Source: Phycisphaerales bacterium (GTDB lineage Bacteria; Planctomycetota; Phycisphaerae; Sedimentisphaerales; Anaerohalosphaeraceae). From it: a stretch of DNA of 6,245 nucleotides. Position 1 is the first letter of the stretch, and every line of letters starts with the position of its first letter. Position numbers and translations under genes: made by a program. Positions 1-6,028 of the stretch are shown piece after piece. The notes beneath the pieces are model-generated. The model ran no database searches. It saw only the letters and a program-made list of their open reading frames with translations, and was not told where the DNA came from. The stretch lies in NCBI GenBank assembly GCA_003152975.1, contig PMBP01000392.1:385-6629 (forward strand), given 5' to 3'.

Positions 1-1
1 G

Positions 2-511
2 TATTTCCGCGACGCCCCAAGTCAAGTCGCCGCCTTTCGCCAGGCCATTAAGAGCAGACAGATTCTGATCGTTAATCCCCCTCGCAAAAACGAACGGATT
101 ATTGTCCAGATGACCGATTGCCTGCCGTCCGACGCCGAGACGATCGTCAATAGTCTGATGGATTCGTGTGTTGCGATTGAAAACGCAAAGCCCCAGACCC
201 TGACGGTTCTGGAGGATCAGCGACAAAAGCTTCTGCTCAAGATGGAACAGCCGGATCAAAAAGATCGGGCCCGAGACATGTACAACGAGGTCACCCGGCG
301 AATCGATGATGTCAAGGCCAAATCGCGGCTCCCGGGCCTGGTGCAGATCGACAGCCGCGCGGAAAGCGTGCCGTCTATACCGTACCAGAAACAGCGGATC
401 TTCGCCTTTGCCGGCGTGGAAGCGTTTCTCCTTCTGGCCCTGATCGGAAATCTCCTCTGGATTTTCTTCCGTCCCCCACCCCCTTATGAATCGGCCCATG
501 AAAACACATAA
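2..511 (+). CDS. Wzz-like polysaccharide chain-length determinant, C-terminal part (5' partial)
   Basis: The frame is open from base 2 to the TAA at 509-511, giving the last 169 residues. An internal ATG at 110 is not a convincing start, because the protein reads smoothly through it (RIIVQMTDCLPSDAETIVNS). That stretch resembles the strand followed by the 'A..IVN' helix found in Wzz/Wzc periplasmic domains. A charged, probably coiled-coil region follows, then a proline-containing stretch (VPSIPYQKQRI) and one transmembrane helix (FAFAGVEAFLLLALIGNLLW). A short proline-rich cytoplasmic tail ends the protein. This order (periplasmic helices, proline motif, second membrane helix, short tail) is typical of proteins that set O-antigen or exopolysaccharide chain length in the inner membrane. 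No tyrosine-kinase domain follows the helix, so it is not a fused Wzc-type autokinase. The call rests on architecture and short motifs; another two-helix coiled-coil membrane protein remains possible. Confidence 0.6.
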   Translation, partial: YFRDAPSQVAAFRQAIKSRQILIVNPPRKNERIIVQMTDCLPSDAETIVNSLMDSCVAIENAKPQTLTVLEDQRQKLLLKMEQPDQKDRARDMYNEVTRRIDDVKAKSRLPGLVQIDSRAESVPSIPYQKQRIFAFAGVEAFLLLALIGNLLWIFFRPPPPYESAHENT

Positions 512-555
512 GGGGTCTGCACCCTCCGTCCGTTTGACGCCTGCGGGGAACCAAG

Positions 556-602
556 AAGCGCAAGACGCACAAGAAGCGCACCGTGAGCCCCTTGCGCTTT
601 TT
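556..602 (+). terminator. Candidate terminator after the Wzz-like gene
   Basis: AAGCGCAAG (556-564) is a perfect inverted repeat of CTTGCGCTT (591-599), and a run of five T spans 598-602. The loop is long (26 bases). A second copy of the left arm, AAGCGCA at 574-580, can pair with 593-599 instead and leaves a 12-base loop. It lies 45 bases after the stop codon. The short T run and the alternative pairings make it a weak intrinsic terminator at best. Confidence 0.4.
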
Positions 603-652
603 GCTCATCTTGGATCATCAAAGGCCCCGAAGGAGCGGCATGTTTTCTTGGG

Positions 653-677
653 CCCCGGTTCCCGGGGGCTGACGCCC
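653..677 (-). other. GC-rich hairpins just beyond the propeller operon stop
   Basis: Read on either strand, CCCCGG-TTC-CCGGGG (653-667) forms a tight six-pair hairpin. GGGC-TGAC-GCCC (666-677) forms a second one that competes for two bases. They lie immediately 3' of the minus-strand stop codon at 678-680. No T run follows on the minus strand, so this is not a classical intrinsic terminator. It may be a transcript-end stabilising structure, or simply GC-rich intergenic sequence. Confidence 0.3.
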
Positions 678-715
678 TCATTTATTGATCGTCGCCTCAT
701 CGGGCGAATAAATGA
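678..715 (-). repeat. Inverted repeat over the 3' end of the PQQ-like gene
   Basis: TCATTTATT (678-686) and AATAAATGA (707-715) are exact nine-base reverse complements. Between them, TCGCC (692-696) and GGCGA (703-707) can also pair. The repeat covers the last codons and the TGA stop of the minus-strand gene, so the end of the message could fold into a long imperfect hairpin. It may be a coding coincidence, although the position exactly at the stop is notable. Confidence 0.4.
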
Positions 716-2042
716 CGTTCTTTCCCCCCACGCAGAAGAGCTGCGTGAAGGTGCGGAGGAAGAGTTTGCCGCCGGAGACGGCGGGCGTGGCGTGGGTTTT
801 TTCGCCGAGGGGATTGGAGGCGAGCAGTTCGTATTGGTCCGACGCGGCCAGGACGATCACCGTGCCGTCGGTGGTCATCACGAACAGTTTGCCGTCGGCG
901 ATGACGGGCGAGCCGAAGAATTTACCGCCGGGATTTTGGGACCAGAAGACTTTGCCATCGGAGACATTCCGGCAGGATATTGTCCCGTTATCGTGGACGG
1001 TGAAGAGCCAATCGCGATAGGCCACGGCCGTGGGCACATAGGTCACGGTGGAATTTTCGATCTGGTAGGCGATCTGCGGTTTGTCGCCGGGATTCTTTGG
1101 CGGGCGCACGGCCGTGAGGCGTTTGCCTCCGCCGCCTTCGCCGCAGGTGGCGATGACCAGGTCGCCGACCAGCACCGGCGAGCTGCACACGCGGGCGTTG
1201 AGGGCGTCGGCGACTTCCCAGGCGACCTTGCCGTCGGCGGCATCGACGGCGGTGATGCCGTGGGCCAGCGAGGCGAAGATCACCAGCGTCTTGCCCCCCT
1301 GCTCGAGCACGCACGGCGTGGAGTACGAATTGCTGCCGCTGTGCTCGCGGATGCAGGTCCACTTGGGTTCGCCCGTGGCAACATCGACGGCGACCCAGCG
1401 GCTCTCGGCGGCGACGGTGGCGTTGAGCTGTTCCTGCTCCTGGGCAAAGACGACCAGATTCTTCACCAGGATCGGCGAGATCGTCGGGCCGTGGCGGGTG
1501 TTGGTGGGGCCGAAGTCGCGGCTCCACAGCGGCTTGCCGGCGTGATCGAACGCGGCCAGTTGCAGGTTCGACGGGATCGCCCAGCAGACGACGACGCGAT
1601 CGGCATCGACTGCGGGGGTGGACGACGCGGCGCTGTTGAGGGCGTTCATCCGGTATCGCGGCAGGTCAAACTCGCGGCGCCACAGCTCGCGGCCGTCTAT
1701 GATTGAATAGGCCAGCAGAAAACCCTTTTCGGCCGACTCGTCGGAGGCGGTGACGAAGACCTTAGTGCCCCAGGCCACCGGCGAGGAGAAACCACCGCCG
1801 GGTAGCTTGACCTTCCATGAAAGCTCTTCGGCTGTCCACTTTACCGGCAATTCGGTCGCGGGCGAAACGCCCTGCCCATTGGGCCCGCGAAATCGCGGCC
1901 ACGGATCGATGCCGACAAAGGTGACCTTCCCCCAAGCCACCGGGGACACTTGGCCCGTGCCGAAAAGCCCGAGCGCAACAAACGCGGCGACGGCAATCAG
2001 GCCGCTACGGCTTGACGCCCTGAACCTGCATGGCGATGGCAT
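678..2042 (-). CDS. Exported PQQ-like (BamB-like) beta-propeller protein
   Basis: The product has 454 residues. The frame extends upstream to an ATG at 2102, but the ATG at 2042 is preferred. It has AAGGGA four bases upstream (2047-2052) and begins a good signal peptide: basic residues at R6, R8 and R12, then a hydrophobic core at about 15-29. The mature part opens with WPRFRGPNGQGVS (48-60), a block I associate with planctomycete and verrucomicrobial PQQ-like propellers. Repeats of the form A.D...G...W follow at about 111-121, 163-173, 218-228, 265-275 and 355-367, and a degenerate one lies near 396-408. These are blades of a seven- or eight-bladed quinoprotein-like fold. I see no catalytic dehydrogenase features, so binding or scaffolding is more likely than PQQ-dependent oxidation. 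It is the last gene of the operon and overlaps its upstream neighbour by 38 bases, which suggests translational coupling. The substrate is unknown. Confidence 0.85.
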   Translation of the reverse strand: MPSPCRFRASSRSGLIAVAAFVALGLFGTGQVSPVAWGKVTFVGIDPWPRFRGPNGQGVSPATELPVKWTAEELSWKVKLPGGGFSSPVAWGTKVFVTASDESAEKGFLLAYSIIDGRELWRREFDLPRYRMNALNSAASSTPAVDADRVVVCWAIPSNLQLAAFDHAGKPLWSRDFGPTNTRHGPTISPILVKNLVVFAQEQEQLNATVAAESRWVAVDVATGEPKWTCIREHSGSNSYSTPCVLEQGGKTLVIFASLAHGITAVDAADGKVAWEVADALNARVCSSPVLVGDLVIATCGEGGGGKRLTAVRPPKNPGDKPQIAYQIENSTVTYVPTAVAYRDWLFTVHDNGTISCRNVSDGKVFWSQNPGGKFFGSPVIADGKLFVMTTDGTVIVLAASDQYELLASNPLGEKTHATPAVSGGKLFLRTFTQLFCVGGKNVIYSPDEATINK

Positions 2043-2931
2043 AGAGTCCCTTGCTGGCGGTGATAAAGAGGGTCTTGAGGTCCTTGCCGCCAAAACACAC
2101 ATTGGCAGTCCAGTTTTCCTGAACCGGGATGTTAAGGATCTGTTTGCCGGTCTTGTCGAAGACGGTCACGCCCTTGCCGGTCAGATACACATTGCCCCGC
2201 GTGTCGATGGTCATGCCGTCGGAACCCAACGAACAAAACAGGGCCTTGTTGGCCAGCGTCCCGTCGGGCTGGATATCGTACGAATAGGTCTTGCCCGCTT
2301 TGATGTCGGCGACGAAAAGCTTCTTGCCGTCGGGGGTTCCGATGATGCCGTTGGGCTGCACCAGGTCGGCGGCGACGCGCGTCAGCGTCTTGCGGTCGGG
2401 CGTAAGATAATACACGCCCTGCACATCCTGCTCCATGGGCCCGCGCTTCCAGTAGTCGCGCTTGTAGAAGGGGTCGGTGAAGTACAGCCCCAGGTCCGGG
2501 CGAACCCAGACATCGTTGGGGCCGTTGAGCAGCTTGCCCTTGTAATCCTTGACCAGAACGGTCGCCTTCTTGGTCTTGACATCGATCTGCCACAGCTCGT
2601 TCTTTTCGTCGGCGCAGGTGATCAGGTTGCCCTTGCGGTCGAAGAACATGCCGTTGGACCGGCCGGCCGGCTTGAGAAAGGTCTCCAGCTTGCCGTCGAT
2701 CGTCCAGACCATGATGCGGTCGTTGGGCTGGTCGGTGAAATACACATTGCCCGCCGCGTCGGCGATGGGCCCTTCGGTGAACGCGAACTCGCCCGACAGC
2801 AGCTTGAGCTCGGCGCCGGGCGCGACGATGTCGGAGGCGGCAGCGGGTTTGGGTGCGTTCGGGGCCACCAGTTCAGCCCCCCAGGCCGGCACGGCGGCCA
2901 GCGTCAACAGGATCAGGCAGCGAATTATCAT
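2005..2931 (-). CDS. Secreted SMP-30/gluconolactonase-family beta-propeller
   Basis: The product has 308 residues. The ATG at 2931 has AAGGGAG six bases upstream (2938-2944). Residues 1-19 form a signal peptide (MIIRCLILLTLAAVPAWGA), so the mature protein should be periplasmic or secreted. The rest is a six-bladed SMP-30/LRE-like propeller. Signature positions are visible: E53 in FTEGP, N93 in SNGMFF, N139 in NGPNDVW, N194 in QPNGI and D238 in SDGMTID. By family analogy, E53, N194 and D238 are the divalent-metal ligands, and N139 lies by the substrate pocket. Family members hydrolyse sugar lactones or other cyclic esters; the natural substrate here cannot be inferred. It lies 33 bases after a close paralogue and overlaps the downstream propeller gene, so it is the middle gene of a three-gene operon. 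Confidence 0.88.
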   Translation of the reverse strand: MIIRCLILLTLAAVPAWGAELVAPNAPKPAAASDIVAPGAELKLLSGEFAFTEGPIADAAGNVYFTDQPNDRIMVWTIDGKLETFLKPAGRSNGMFFDRKGNLITCADEKNELWQIDVKTKKATVLVKDYKGKLLNGPNDVWVRPDLGLYFTDPFYKRDYWKRGPMEQDVQGVYYLTPDRKTLTRVAADLVQPNGIIGTPDGKKLFVADIKAGKTYSYDIQPDGTLANKALFCSLGSDGMTIDTRGNVYLTGKGVTVFDKTGKQILNIPVQENWTANVCFGGKDLKTLFITASKGLYAIAMQVQGVKP

Positions 2932-2960
2932 GATAATCTCCCTTCATTGGAATGATTCCA
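2924..2960. repeat. Two short palindromes at the start of the second SMP-30 gene
   Basis: ATTATCATGATAAT (2924-2937) is a perfect 14-base palindrome centred on the start codon of the 308-residue propeller gene. TGGAAT-G-ATTCCA (2948-2960) is a six-plus-six inverted repeat inside the 33-base spacer, just upstream of the ribosome-binding site. Their centres are about 23-24 bases apart, close to two helical turns. Together they could form an operator pair or mRNA hairpins affecting initiation. No factor can be named. Confidence 0.45.
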
Positions 2961-2964
2961 TCGA

Positions 2965-3873
2965 TCAGTACGCGCCGCGGACCCGCATGGGCATCACATA
3001 CAGCGAGGTGCGGGCGGTGATAAACAGGATCTTGCGGCTCGGGGCGCCAAAGGTGACATTGGAGGGTTCTTCGGGCACGGCAATCGTCTCGATCCGCTCG
3101 CCGGCGGCGTTATAGACGACCACGCCTTTGGACGCCAGATACACATTGCCTTCGCTGTCGAGGGTCATGCCGTCGGCGCCCTCGGGGGCAAACAGCCGCT
3201 TATTGGCCAGCGTGCCGTCGGGGGCGATTGCATAGACCCAGATCTTGCTGTCGCCCTGGTCGGCCACATAGAGCGTCTTGCCGTCGGGCGTGCCGATCAG
3301 GCCGTTGGGCCGGACCATGTCGGAGATCACCCGCCAGACCTGCTTGCCGTCGGGCGTGATGTAATAGACATGCTCGCCATCCTGCTCCATGCCGTCTTTG
3401 CTGCCGTAGCGCGGGTCGGAGAAGTAGATGCCGCCCTTGGGATCGATCCACAGATCGTTGGGGCTGTTGAACTTCTTGCCGTCGTACTTGTCGGCCAGCA
3501 CCTTGACCTTGCCGTCCGGGGCGATCTTGTAGATCATGCGTCCGGTTCCCGCGCAGGCGACCAGCGAGCCGTCGGCCGCGAAGTACAGGCCGTTGGCCCC
3601 GGCGCTGTTGACCGAGAAGGCCGAAAGCCCGGCGCCGATGGTCCACTGCAGGATCTGGTTATTGGGGATGTCGGAGAAGAAGACATTGCCGGCCTTATCC
3701 ACCGCCGGACCTTCGGTAAACTGGAACCCGTCGGCCAGTTTCTTGACCTGGGCCCCCGGGGCCACGACCGATAACGGCGCCACACTCTGCGCGTTCTTGT
3801 CCGCCGACTTCCAGCAACCGATCATTCCCGCCGCGACACACAGCAGCGACGCCATCAACACGCCAGTTCTCAT
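2965..3873 (-). CDS. SMP-30/gluconolactonase-like lipoprotein
   Basis: Two ATGs lie close together, at 3879 and 3873. The ribosome-binding site AAGGGAG (3882-3888) is only two bases from the first and eight from the second, so 3873 is preferred (302 residues); the 3879 start would add two residues. The N-terminus is a lipoprotein-type signal: MRTGVLMASLLCVAAGMIGC, with Cys20 as the probable lipidated residue. The lipobox MIGC is slightly irregular because Met sits at -3. The remainder is a six-bladed SMP-30 propeller with the expected positions: E54 in FTEGP, N94 in ANGLYF, N139 in NSPNDLW, N190 in RPNGL and D234 in ADGMTLD. It is strongly similar along its length to the next gene, sharing IGTPDGK, PDGTLANK, DGMT and LFITA blocks, so the pair is a tandem duplication. 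It is first in the operon and sits behind its own promoter. It is probably a membrane-anchored lactonase or esterase with unknown substrate. Confidence 0.87.
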   Translation of the reverse strand: MRTGVLMASLLCVAAGMIGCWKSADKNAQSVAPLSVVAPGAQVKKLADGFQFTEGPAVDKAGNVFFSDIPNNQILQWTIGAGLSAFSVNSAGANGLYFAADGSLVACAGTGRMIYKIAPDGKVKVLADKYDGKKFNSPNDLWIDPKGGIYFSDPRYGSKDGMEQDGEHVYYITPDGKQVWRVISDMVRPNGLIGTPDGKTLYVADQGDSKIWVYAIAPDGTLANKRLFAPEGADGMTLDSEGNVYLASKGVVVYNAAGERIETIAVPEEPSNVTFGAPSRKILFITARTSLYVMPMRVRGAY

Positions 3874-3926
3874 GGACATGTCTCCCTTCCAATCGTTCGT
3901 TTAGTTTAGGACTCCGTTCGCGGATC

Positions 3927-3955
3927 ATTATACCGGACCTGCAAACAAAGCAAAG
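3927..3955 (-). promoter_or_regulatory. Predicted sigma70-type promoter of the propeller operon
   Basis: A perfect TATAAT lies on the minus strand at 3932-3927. The -35 region is poorer: CTTTGC at 3955-3950 with a 17-base gap, or TTGCTT at 3953-3948 with a 15-base gap. Transcription would begin near 3920 and leave a leader of about 47 bases before the preferred start at 3873. The -35 zone coincides with one arm of the inverted repeat at 3950-4016. Confidence 0.55.
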
Positions 3956-4016
3956 GGATTTCCCGCCCTGACGGGAAACGGCAAGAATCGCCGGCAGGCC
4001 CGGAGTTTCCCTTTGC
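3950..4016. repeat. Nested inverted repeats between the divergent promoters
   Basis: The outer arms are GCAAAGGGA (3950-3958) and TCCCTTTGC (4008-4016), a perfect nine-base match. Directly inside lies TTTCCCG-CCCTGA-CGGGAAA (3959-3978), a seven-pair hairpin. Abutting that is CGGC-AAGAATC-GCCG (3979-3993), a four-pair hairpin. The three helices join without unpaired bases on the left side, like a three-way junction. The outer arms fall in the -35 zones of both flanking promoters, so the element is likely outside both transcripts and would act as DNA. Confidence 0.55.
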
Positions 4017-4041
4017 AGTTAGCCCGCTCGAGGAATATAAT
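4013..4041 (+). promoter_or_regulatory. Predicted sigma70-type promoter of lpxB
   Basis: A perfect TATAAT (4036-4041) follows TTGCAG (4013-4018) by 17 bases. Only the TTG half of the -35 box matches consensus. Transcription would start near 4048, which is downstream of the longest possible reading frame start but upstream of the TTG at 4070. This supports the shorter LpxB. Confidence 0.6.
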
Positions 4042-4056
4042 TTGTCGGCTTTGGGA

Positions 4057-4072
4057 AAGGGATAGCCCGTTG
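4057..4072 (+). promoter_or_regulatory. Ribosome-binding site and TTG start of lpxB
   Basis: AAGGGA (4057-4062) lies seven bases before TTG (4070-4072). The same AAGGGA core precedes the three minus-strand propeller genes. The next in-frame ATG (4130-4132) would remove the conserved first strand RRIFLSACEPSAE, so TTG is the best start. Confidence 0.65.
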
Positions 4073-5287
4073 GCAGAGCCGACAACCAAACGACGGATCT
4101 TTTTGAGCGCGTGCGAGCCCAGCGCCGAGATGCATTGCGCCAACCTGATCCGCACGGCCAAGGCCCAGGGGTTCGAGGGTAACATCGAGTGGGTGGGCGT
4201 GGGCGGCGCGCAGATGGAGAAGGCCGGCTGCACGATCCTGGAAAACACCGTCCGCCGCGCCGCGATGCTTCACAACGCCTTCGGGCAGATCGGGTTCTTC
4301 TATCGCGTGCTCAAGCAGATCCGCTCGTTCCTGGAGACCCACGCCGTCGATCTGGTGATCGTATGCGATTCGCCGGCGTTCAACTTCCATGTGGCCAAGG
4401 CCGCCCGCAAGGCCGGCATCCCCGTGCTGTTCTATGTGGCGCCGCAGTTGTGGGCCTGGGCCCCGTGGCGGATCGCCAAGCTCCGCAAGTGCTGCACCAA
4501 GCTGGCGTGCATCCTGCCCTTCGAGGAGGACTGGTTCTGCGGCCGCAACATCGACGCCAAGTTCGTGGGCAATCCGCTGTTCGACGAGATCACCATCGAC
4601 TTTACCGAGGGCTACAAGGACTACACCGGCTACGATCCGCGCAAGGTCAAAGTGGCCCTCTTTCCCGGCTCGCGAAACGCCGAGATCAAAACCCTCTGGC
4701 CCGCAATGCAGAGAATCGCCATCCAGATCAAGCAGAAATGGCCCGAAGCCACCTTCACTGCTTGCGCGGCAAGCGAGGAAAAGCTCGAGCAGCTCCGCAA
4801 ACGCAAGATCACCGGCCTTAAATGCGAATTCACGGTCGGAAATGTTTATGAAACCGCCGACCAGGCCGACTTTGCCCTGGTCGCCAGCGGCAGCGCGACC
4901 CTCCAGGTGGCCGCCGCCGGGTGCCCGATGGTCATCCTCTACCAGTCCAGCCGCATCCTGTGGCACCTGGTCGGCCGATGGCTGATCCGCACGCGATTCC
5001 TCTCGCTGGTCAACATCCTGGCCGGACGCGAGGTGGTCACCGAGTTCATGCCGTACTTCTCGTCGATCCGCCCCGTCGCCGACCGATGCAGCCGGATCAT
5101 CGGCAACCGAACCCTGCTGATGAAGACCAGCATGGAGCTGGAAAATCTCGTCTCGCCCCTGTCCCGCGGATCGGCCAGCCAGGAAGTCCTGCAGATGGCC
5201 CTGTCGCTGATTCCAGACCCCGGACGGCAGGAAAAAGACCGGGCCCTGGAATCCCACCTCCGCCCCCCCGCCAAAACCCCCCGGTAG
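4070..5287 (+). CDS. lpxB: Lipid-A-disaccharide synthase (GT19 family), divergent
   Basis: With the TTG start the product has 405 residues, close to the E. coli enzyme (382). LpxB joins UDP-2,3-diacylglucosamine to lipid X, making the beta-1,6 disaccharide of lipid A at the cytoplasmic face of the inner membrane. Family blocks appear in order: RIFLSACEPSAEMHCANLI (9-27), WVGVGGAQM (41-49), VCDSPAFNF (98-106), APQLWAWAPWR (124-134), LPFEEDWF (149-156), FVGNPL (165-170), LFPGSRNAEI (197-206), VASGSATLQVAAAGCPMV (271-288) and LSLVNILAGREVV (311-323). D100 and R202 align with residues known to be important in E. coli LpxB. Several positions depart from the usual consensus: AGEASGD is here ACEPSAE, VGH is VGN, and SGT..LE is SGS..LQ. 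The C-terminal tail after about residue 382 is charged, proline-rich and probably disordered. No other lpx gene is adjacent. It has its own promoter and terminator, so it appears monocistronic. Confidence 0.9.
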   Translation: MAEPTTKRRIFLSACEPSAEMHCANLIRTAKAQGFEGNIEWVGVGGAQMEKAGCTILENTVRRAAMLHNAFGQIGFFYRVLKQIRSFLETHAVDLVIVCDSPAFNFHVAKAARKAGIPVLFYVAPQLWAWAPWRIAKLRKCCTKLACILPFEEDWFCGRNIDAKFVGNPLFDEITIDFTEGYKDYTGYDPRKVKVALFPGSRNAEIKTLWPAMQRIAIQIKQKWPEATFTACAASEEKLEQLRKRKITGLKCEFTVGNVYETADQADFALVASGSATLQVAAAGCPMVILYQSSRILWHLVGRWLIRTRFLSLVNILAGREVVTEFMPYFSSIRPVADRCSRIIGNRTLLMKTSMELENLVSPLSRGSASQEVLQMALSLIPDPGRQEKDRALESHLRPPAKTPR

Positions 5288-5312
5288 TGAACCCGGTTAT
5301 TTCAGCGCAACA

Positions 5313-5346
5313 AAAAAGGCCCCGCCGGTTTCGCAGGGGCCTTTTT
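5313..5346. terminator. Bidirectional intrinsic terminator between lpxB and the PEP-CTERM gene
   Basis: GGCCCC (5318-5323) pairs with GGGGCC (5336-5341) around a 12-base loop. The stem is flanked by a run of A (5313-5317) and a run of T (5342-5346), which extend it. Each strand therefore has a GC stem followed by U. It lies 25 bases after the lpxB stop and 25 bases beyond the stop of the minus-strand gene, so it can end both convergent transcripts. Confidence 0.9.
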
Positions 5347-5371
5347 GTCAGTACTGTTTCTCTGATTTCGG

Positions 5372-6028
5372 TTATGCAATCCGCCGGCGGAGCAACAGGC
5401 TACCCAGACCGAGCAAACCCATGGTCATGGGTTCCGGAATGCACTGGGTCTCGATGGTGAGGCAATCGACATACACCTGGCAATCCCGAGGACGAATGAA
5501 GATCTGTTCGAAGTTCGGGTTGGGACGAACCGTCAAGCTGTACACAGCATGATAGTAGGTATTGTCCACCGCGTTCTTCGAGACCAGAGTCATCGGGGCA
5601 TAAGCGCTGATGTTGCCATCCGGAACGACATAGATCGCCGGGGCTTCGCCATTCTGAGCAGAATAGGTGATCTGCAGCCAGATTTGCTTGTAAGGATTCT
5701 GCCGCGGAAAGTTCTTCACCGTGGCGACCATGTCGCTTTCGATGGAACGATCCACAACCCAAACACCCTGATGGCCATTGTCTTCATCGAGCCAAATGGT
5801 GTTGTTGAGAAAACTGCCCTTCAGATCAACCTGGGGCATTCCGTAGGGATTGCTTAACGCATCCGGAAACGCCGGATTGGCATTAGTCGAGAACAGCCAA
5901 CTCTGGAGAGTCGTGTTCACGCCACCACGGAACGGTGCCGGATCCTGATCCGGATTGCAGATGACGACGGCCGACGCCGACGCCGAAATCAACAGAAGTA
6001 CCACTAATGACACTACACTCTTTTTCAT
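5372..6028 (-). CDS. PEP-CTERM sorted exported protein
   Basis: The product has 218 residues. The ATG at 6028 has GGAGG (6038-6042) nine bases upstream, the strongest ribosome-binding site in the window. Residues 1-20 are a signal peptide (MKKSVVSLVVLLLISASASA). The C-terminus is a textbook PEP-CTERM signal: IPEPMT at 197-202, a hydrophobic stretch MGLLGLGSLLL (203-213), then RRR (214-216). Such proteins are recognised and cleaved by an exosortase and usually end up on the surface or in the extracellular matrix; no exosortase gene is in this window. The body contains FRGG...T.QSWLF (33-46), NPAFPDALSNPYGMPQ (51-66) and NPYKQIWLQITY (111-122), a pattern I recall from many planctomycete PEP-CTERM paralogues. 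Cysteines at 24, 183, 189 and 196 could form disulfides. The function of the body is unknown; a beta-sandwich fold is a guess. It is a single-gene transcript by the flanking promoter and terminator. Confidence 0.85.
   Translation of the reverse strand: MKKSVVSLVVLLLISASASAVVICNPDQDPAPFRGGVNTTLQSWLFSTNANPAFPDALSNPYGMPQVDLKGSFLNNTIWLDEDNGHQGVWVVDRSIESDMVATVKNFPRQNPYKQIWLQITYSAQNGEAPAIYVVPDGNISAYAPMTLVSKNAVDNTYYHAVYSLTVRPNPNFEQIFIRPRDCQVYVDCLTIETQCIPEPMTMGLLGLGSLLLRRRIA

Noticed and set aside
110..511. A complete 133-residue gene starting at the ATG at 110.
   Set aside because: The same frame is open to the window edge and reads as a continuous domain. No ribosome-binding site precedes this ATG, so the gene is treated as truncated by the window.
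512..525. GGGT-CTGC-ACCC hairpin just after the first stop codon, possibly a REP-like element.
   Set aside because: It has only four pairs and is seen once in the window. A genome-wide count would be needed to call it a repeat family.
486..1706. Long plus-strand frame of 406 codons across the 3' half of the operon.
   Set aside because: It runs antisense to the PQQ-like gene. Its translation is low-complexity, rich in G, A, D, R and H, with no domain or signal. It is a by-product of GC-rich codon use.
2043..2102. Upstream extension of the PQQ-like protein by 20 residues.
   Set aside because: It would bury the signal peptide behind an unlikely N-terminal tail and increase the overlap to 98 bases. 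The ATG at 2042 has a ribosome-binding site.
1750..2955. Long plus-strand frame of 401 codons.
   Set aside because: It is antisense to the 308-residue SMP-30 gene, which has a signal peptide, a ribosome-binding site and conserved motifs. The antisense product resembles no family.
4013..4069. Upstream extension of LpxB by 19 residues.
   Set aside because: It would begin within the predicted -35 box and span the TATAAT. The extra residues match no part of the family, and a good ribosome-binding site serves the TTG at 4070.
4019..5257. Minus-strand frame of 412 codons.
   Set aside because: It is antisense to lpxB, which is clearly recognisable throughout. The antisense translation is compositionally biased and motif-free.
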